Source: Candidatus Planktophila lacus
GTDB taxonomy: Bacteria; Actinomycetota; Actinomycetes; Nanopelagicales; Nanopelagicaceae
Reading direction: 5' to 3'
Length of the DNA stretch: 64,000 bases
NCBI RefSeq assembly: GCF_002288325.1
Contig: NZ_CP016780.1
Span: forward strand, 248,001-312,000
Shown piece by piece: positions 60,339-64,000 of the stretch. How positions within the stretch are numbered: the stretch's first letter is position 1; each line of letters opens with the position of its first letter. The notes under the pieces are model-generated. The model did no database searches and was not told the DNA's origin. It saw nothing but the letters and a program-made list of their open reading frames with translations. The position numbers and the translations under genes are program-made.

Positions 60339-61570
60339 GCGCTAATTGGTCGGGCACTGTAAATTTTCGAGATGCGCAGCGGGTAGCACCAACGTCAGTT
60401 GAGGAGCTACAGGAGTTTGTCTCCAATTCTGCACGAGTTCGTGCACGTGGCAGCGCGCATTGCTTCAATGACATTGCAGATACTTCTGCAACGGCGATCA
60501 CCTTTGAGAACATGCCTTCAGATATTGATATCAATAAAGAGAAGAAAACTGTCCGAGTTCCAGCAGGAATGAAATACGGAGAGCTAGCAGTTGCTCTACA
60601 CGATCGAGGCTGGGCGATACATAACATGGCTTCGCTTCCTCATATATCTGTTGCTGGTGCTGTTGCGACAGCAACCCACGGATCTGGCGTTGGAAACGGT
60701 AATCTTGCGACAGCGGTTGAAAGCCTAGAACTAGTTTTACCTGATGGATCGCTCAAGCGAATTTCTAAAGGCGATGCAAGTTTTGAAGGTTCTGTAGTCG
60801 GCCTAGGTTTAACTGGCGTTGTAGTTAATTTAGATCTGGCAATTGAGCCGACATTTAATATTGCACAAACTGTTTATCGCGGAATGTCTCGCGAAAGTTA
60901 TGCCGCAAACTTAGATGAAATCATGAGCCTTGCCTACAGCGTTAGTTACTTCACCACCTGGGCTGCTGCAGGCGGGGGAGAAGTCTGGGCAAAGTTTAAA
61001 GCTGGAACTACTGCACCAACAGACTTGTTTGAGGCGTATCCAGCAACATCAAACCGACATCCACTGCCAGGGCTTGATCCAGAACCGTGCACCGAACAGA
61101 TGGCTGTAAGTGGACCATGGCATTTGCGTTTGCCGCATTTCAAGATGGAGTTCACCCCAAGTGCTGGTGATGAAATTCAGAGCGAGTTCTTCGTTGCACG
61201 TAAAGATGCACCTGCGGCGATCGCTGCACTTGAGAAAATTGCGCCACAGATAAATGAGATTCTCTGGGTAACCGAGATCCGCGCCATTGCCGCAGATGAT
61301 CTCTGGATGAGCCCGCACTACCAGCGCGACTCAATTGGAATTCATTTTACGTGGAAGAAAGTTGATGCGGTCTATGAAATGGTTAAAGTTGTCGAAGCAA
61401 CGCTTGCGCCATTTGGCTATCGCCCACACCTAGGTAAGGTCTTTTCGGCTAGCCCTGATTACTTTAAATCGGTTATGCCGAAGTTCGATGATTTCAAGAA
61501 GCTCGTAACGGAAATAGATCCAACTAATAAATTTGGTAACGAGTTCACTAATCGGCTGATCGGCCGTTAA
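60335..61570 (+). CDS. Alditol oxidase (covalent-FAD, AldO-like)
   Basis: The 411-residue flavoprotein oxidises sugar alcohols or related polyols, forming H2O2. It begins NWSGTVNFRDAQRVAPTS, and the FAD PCMH domain has ARGSAHCFNDIA with His42 at the covalent FAD position. NMASLPHISVAGAVATATHG is nearly the same as in Streptomyces AldO. The C-terminal lid includes HFTWKKVDAVYEMVKVVEA. Xylitol or sorbitol are family substrates. Overlaps at both ends suggest coupling with uppP. Confidence 0.88.
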   Translation: MSANWSGTVNFRDAQRVAPTSVEELQEFVSNSARVRARGSAHCFNDIADTSATAITFENMPSDIDINKEKKTVRVPAGMKYGELAVALHDRGWAIHNMASLPHISVAGAVATATHGSGVGNGNLATAVESLELVLPDGSLKRISKGDASFEGSVVGLGLTGVVVNLDLAIEPTFNIAQTVYRGMSRESYAANLDEIMSLAYSVSYFTTWAAAGGGEVWAKFKAGTTAPTDLFEAYPATSNRHPLPGLDPEPCTEQMAVSGPWHLRLPHFKMEFTPSAGDEIQSEFFVARKDAPAAIAALEKIAPQINEILWVTEIRAIAADDLWMSPHYQRDSIGIHFTWKKVDAVYEMVKVVEATLAPFGYRPHLGKVFSASPDYFKSVMPKFDDFKKLVTEIDPTNKFGNEFTNRLIGR

Positions 61571-62253
61571 ATCTCGAGTTTGTAACCTAAGCCTCGGATT
61601 GTATGAATAATCTTGGGATTTGCTGGATCTTCCTCGATTTTCGCGCGCAAGCGCTTGATGTGTACATCCAAAGTTTTGGTATCGCCGAAGTAATCATTAC
61701 CCCAGACGCGATCAATCAACTGGCTACGAGTCAGAACTCGGCCGCTATTGCGCATTAGAAACTCAAGAAGCTCAAACTCTTTGAGTGGGAATGTGACCGC
61801 GACTGAATTAACTGTTACTTGGTGCTTATCCAAATCCATGCGCACTGAACCAGCAGTTAAGAGTGCACCTTCTTCGATTCCAGCGCTCTCTCCAGAGTTA
61901 CGGCGCATTACCGCTTTCATTCGCGCCAGCAATTCTCGCGAAGAGTATGGCTTTGTTACGTAATCATCGGCGCCTAGTTCCAGCCCGACGACCTTATCGA
62001 TCTCAGAATCTTTGGCGGTCAACATAATTATCGGTACTTGTGAAGTTGAGCGAATTACGCGACAGACTTCAGTACCAGAAACCTCAGGAATCATCAGATC
62101 TAAAAGAATCAGATCTGGATTAAAGGTTTGGAAGCGCTCAATTGCTTCGGCGCCATTTACCGCTACTTCGACTTCATAGCTCTCTTTTTTAAGAAGATAC
62201 GCCAGAGCATCGGAGAAGGAGATTTCATCTTCAACAATCAGAACTTTTGTCAT
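61567..62253 (-). CDS. regX3: Response regulator, RegX3/PhoP type
   Basis: This 228-residue OmpR-family regulator has a receiver domain with acidic pocket VEDE and phosphoacceptor Asp52 (ILLDLMIPEVSG). The C-terminal winged helix ends RLRAKIEEDPANPKIIHTIRG-like (RAKIEEDP, IHTIRGLGYKLEI). It is encoded with a SenX3-like kinase and divergent phoU, the layout of actinobacterial phosphate-starvation systems. It overlaps senX3 by 4 nt. Confidence 0.92.
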   Translation of the reverse strand: MTKVLIVEDEISFSDALAYLLKKESYEVEVAVNGAEAIERFQTFNPDLILLDLMIPEVSGTEVCRVIRSTSQVPIIMLTAKDSEIDKVVGLELGADDYVTKPYSSRELLARMKAVMRRNSGESAGIEEGALLTAGSVRMDLDKHQVTVNSVAVTFPLKEFELLEFLMRNSGRVLTRSQLIDRVWGNDYFGDTKTLDVHIKRLRAKIEEDPANPKIIHTIRGLGYKLEI

Positions 62254-63311
62254 GCTTCATCCTCTTTAATTGATTGAATTGGAAGCCGGATTGAGAATGT
62301 GCTTCCCACATTCTCTGAACTCCAGACTGAAATTTCTCCGCCGTGCTTTGAAATGATGTGTTTAACAATTGATAACCCCAAACCGGTTCCACCGGTCTCG
62401 CGTGATCGAGCAGGATCTACACGATAGAAACGTTCAAAAATTCTTTCAATTTCAGCATCGGCGATACCGATTCCTTGATCTGCCACTGAAACGGTCACAA
62501 TATTCTGATCAATACTTGTACTTACAGAAACTTGAGTATCTGGTGGTGAGTAATTAACCGCATTCTCAATCAGATTATGAACCGCCATAGTTAGCTGCTC
62601 GCGGTCTCCCAAAACACGACAATCAGCACCTTCAGCAAACGTTAGAGCGATTTTTCTAGAATCCGCGGTAGTTCGGCATTGGTCTAGCGCTTCTTTCAAT
62701 AAGTCATTAACCGAAAGCGACTGTGCTTCTTGCAGTGGATCAGAATCTTGAACGCGGGAGAGTTGAATAATCTCTTGCACCAAATCAGTTAAACGTTTTG
62801 CTTCAATTTGCATTCGGCTAGCAAACTTTGTTACCGCTTCTGAGTCATCCTTGGCGCCGAGCACCGCCTCACTAAGTAAAGAGAGTGCGCCAATTGGCGT
62901 CTTTAGTTCATGTGAAATGTTTGCTACAAAATCTCTACGAACTTCATGTACACGTTGTGCTTCACTCTCATCGCGAAGCAGGACGAGAACTAAGTTGTCT
63001 TCGGAAAGTGGAATCACGTTTACTGTGATCTCGCGCTTTCCTTCACCAATTGGCCCGCGTGCAATTTCAACGGTGCCGGTTTGCTTTAAATTTGTGCGAC
63101 GAACAACTCGAACCGAAGCAAGTAGCTCTTCGCTCTGAATCCGACCATCTTTTAAAACGCCTAAATTCTCAGCTTCGGAATTGGCGTAGATAGCGATCTC
63201 ACCCGGGGCGAGAATCAGGCTCGCGCCATCGAGTTGGCCTAGGGTTCTAAGCAATAACTCAGGCAGTTCACGCTCATCACGTTCGGCCAAACTCTTCTCG
63301 CGGCGCCACAT
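62250..63311 (-). CDS. senX3: Sensor histidine kinase, SenX3/PhoR type, without membrane helices
   Basis: The 353-residue protein has a PAS-like N-terminal domain (about 20-115). The HisKA domain has His134 in FVANISHELKTPIG, and the HATPase domain has NLIENAVNYS, DQGIGIADAE and GGTGLGLSI. The two N-terminal transmembrane helices of typical SenX3/PhoR are missing, and a stop codon four codons upstream rules out a longer form. It probably senses phosphate through PhoU and the Pst transporter. Confidence 0.93.
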   Translation of the reverse strand: MWRREKSLAERDERELPELLLRTLGQLDGASLILAPGEIAIYANSEAENLGVLKDGRIQSEELLASVRVVRRTNLKQTGTVEIARGPIGEGKREITVNVIPLSEDNLVLVLLRDESEAQRVHEVRRDFVANISHELKTPIGALSLLSEAVLGAKDDSEAVTKFASRMQIEAKRLTDLVQEIIQLSRVQDSDPLQEAQSLSVNDLLKEALDQCRTTADSRKIALTFAEGADCRVLGDREQLTMAVHNLIENAVNYSPPDTQVSVSTSIDQNIVTVSVADQGIGIADAEIERIFERFYRVDPARSRETGGTGLGLSIVKHIISKHGGEISVWSSENVGSTFSIRLPIQSIKEDEA

Positions 63312-63350
63312 GTCTAAACTCTATAGCCCCAGCGCATCTGATTCTAAGCA

Positions 63351-63390
63351 GTTCACCTTGCGTTAACCATCTCTTGGGCAGCCGTTAATC
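63351..63390. promoter_or_regulatory. Putative PHO-box array (RegX3/PhoP binding site)
   Basis: GTTCACC at 63351, GTTAACC at 63362 and GTTAATC at 63384 are in register at multiples of 11 bp. Actinobacterial PhoP/RegX3 bind such 11-bp direct repeats of GTTCACC-like units. The array lies between senX3 and phoU and could control both. Confidence 0.75.
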
Positions 63391-63411
63391 CGCTCCACCT
63401 AGCGTGCGCCT

Positions 63412-64000
63412 ATGCCTTTAATTAGATCAGTATTCCAAGACGAACTAGATGGCGTCTCCCAAACTCTCTTCGAACTAAGCGTCATGGTTTCGGACTCAAT
63501 GGCTAAAGCAACTCGCGCCATCATGGAGAAGAATTTGCAGCTTGCCGAAGAAGTTATTTCTTACGATGAGAATATTGACACCGTCCAACACGATTTAGAT
63601 GCACGCATTATCGACATCATTGCGCGCCAACAACCAGTGGCATCAGATCTTCGTGCACTTGTTACCGCACTTCGCATGTCAGCAGACCTTGAACGTATGG
63701 GAGATCTTGCACACCACGTTGCCAAGGTAGTCCGTCTGCGCCACCCAGCCCCTGCCGTGCCTGATGCAGTTGTTAATTTGATTGAAGCTATGGGCGTTGC
63801 CGCCGAGAAGATTGCAACAAAGACCGGAGTTGTTATTTCAACTCGCGACACTGTGATGGCTGCCCAGGTTGAAAAAGATGATGACGAAATGGATTTGCTC
63901 CATCGTCAATTGATTTCAGCGCTAATCGCTCCAACTTGGGAACACGGAGTTGAAACTGCGATTGATTTAACTTTGCTTGGCCGTTACTACGAAAGATATG
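63412..64000 (+). CDS. phoU: Phosphate transport system regulator PhoU (partial, 3' end missing)
   Basis: The ATG at 63412 opens a frame that is still open at the window end, giving 196 residues of about 215. It starts MPLIRSVFQDELDGVSQTLF. Helical bundle motifs IDIIARQQPVASDLRALV and SADLERMGDLAHHVAKV are the metal-binding signature of PhoU. It restrains the SenX3-type kinase when phosphate is plentiful. It is divergent from senX3. Confidence 0.95.
   Translation, partial: MPLIRSVFQDELDGVSQTLFELSVMVSDSMAKATRAIMEKNLQLAEEVISYDENIDTVQHDLDARIIDIIARQQPVASDLRALVTALRMSADLERMGDLAHHVAKVVRLRHPAPAVPDAVVNLIEAMGVAAEKIATKTGVVISTRDTVMAAQVEKDDDEMDLLHRQLISALIAPTWEHGVETAIDLTLLGRYYERY

Overview
The window looks like a piece of a streamlined freshwater actinobacterial chromosome, most likely the acI lineage (Nanopelagicales, Planktophila/Nanopelagicus type). 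Three things support this. There is an actinorhodopsin gene. The gene order is actinobacterial: argS-lysA-hom-thrC-thrB-rho-rpmE-prfA-prmC-tsaC-glyA-wecA-atp, then murA/cobO, aceE-DUF3052-ahpE, and zinc ribbon-RNase H/phosphatase. Base composition is moderate, and genes abut or overlap by about 4 nt with almost no spacer DNA. Genus assignment is an inference from content only.

Layout. 1-3.4 kb: membrane proteins and the light-driven pump. 3.4-5.1 kb: a small alpha-CTD-like protein, tRNA-Leu and xylose isomerase. 5.2-26.8 kb: a collinear housekeeping block covering arginyl-tRNA synthetase, aspartate-family amino acids, Rho, translation release, SHMT, a lipid-linked sugar transferase and the complete F1Fo ATP synthase. 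26.8-38.3 kb: MurA, cobalamin adenosyltransferase, an ABC-2 exporter, an aldehyde dehydrogenase and a DUF4032/TPR/MFS cluster. 38.3-45 kb: glgE-glgB alpha-glucan synthesis and pyruvate dehydrogenase E1, all on the minus strand. 45-50.5 kb: DUF3052, AhpE, tRNA-Val, small proteins, RNase H/phosphatase and TerC. 50.5-54.9 kb: the most accessory-looking part. RNase P RNA is followed by two further copies of its own 3' end, a small terminator-ended RNA, a tRNA-like gene with an odd anticodon, several small single-domain genes, and a yybP-ykoY manganese riboswitch ahead of a second TerC. 54.9-64 kb: KatG, transaldolase, AlkD, UppP, a covalent-FAD alditol oxidase, and a SenX3/RegX3-type two-component system divergent from phoU (cut by the window end).

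How it fits together. The rhodopsin and the ATP synthase form a light-to-ATP route. KatG, AhpE and manganese export fit oxidative-stress and metal homeostasis. GlgE/GlgB store carbon. SenX3/RegX3/PhoU control phosphate starvation, probably through the PHO-box array between senX3 and phoU. The observations most worth checking are the repeated rnpB 3' ends (possible integration scars), the small RNA complementary to the anticodon arm of the neighbouring tRNA-like gene, the 11-bp-phased PHO boxes, a TsaC with degenerate active-site motifs, an epsilon subunit without its C-terminal domain, and a MurA with Asp in place of the catalytic Cys.
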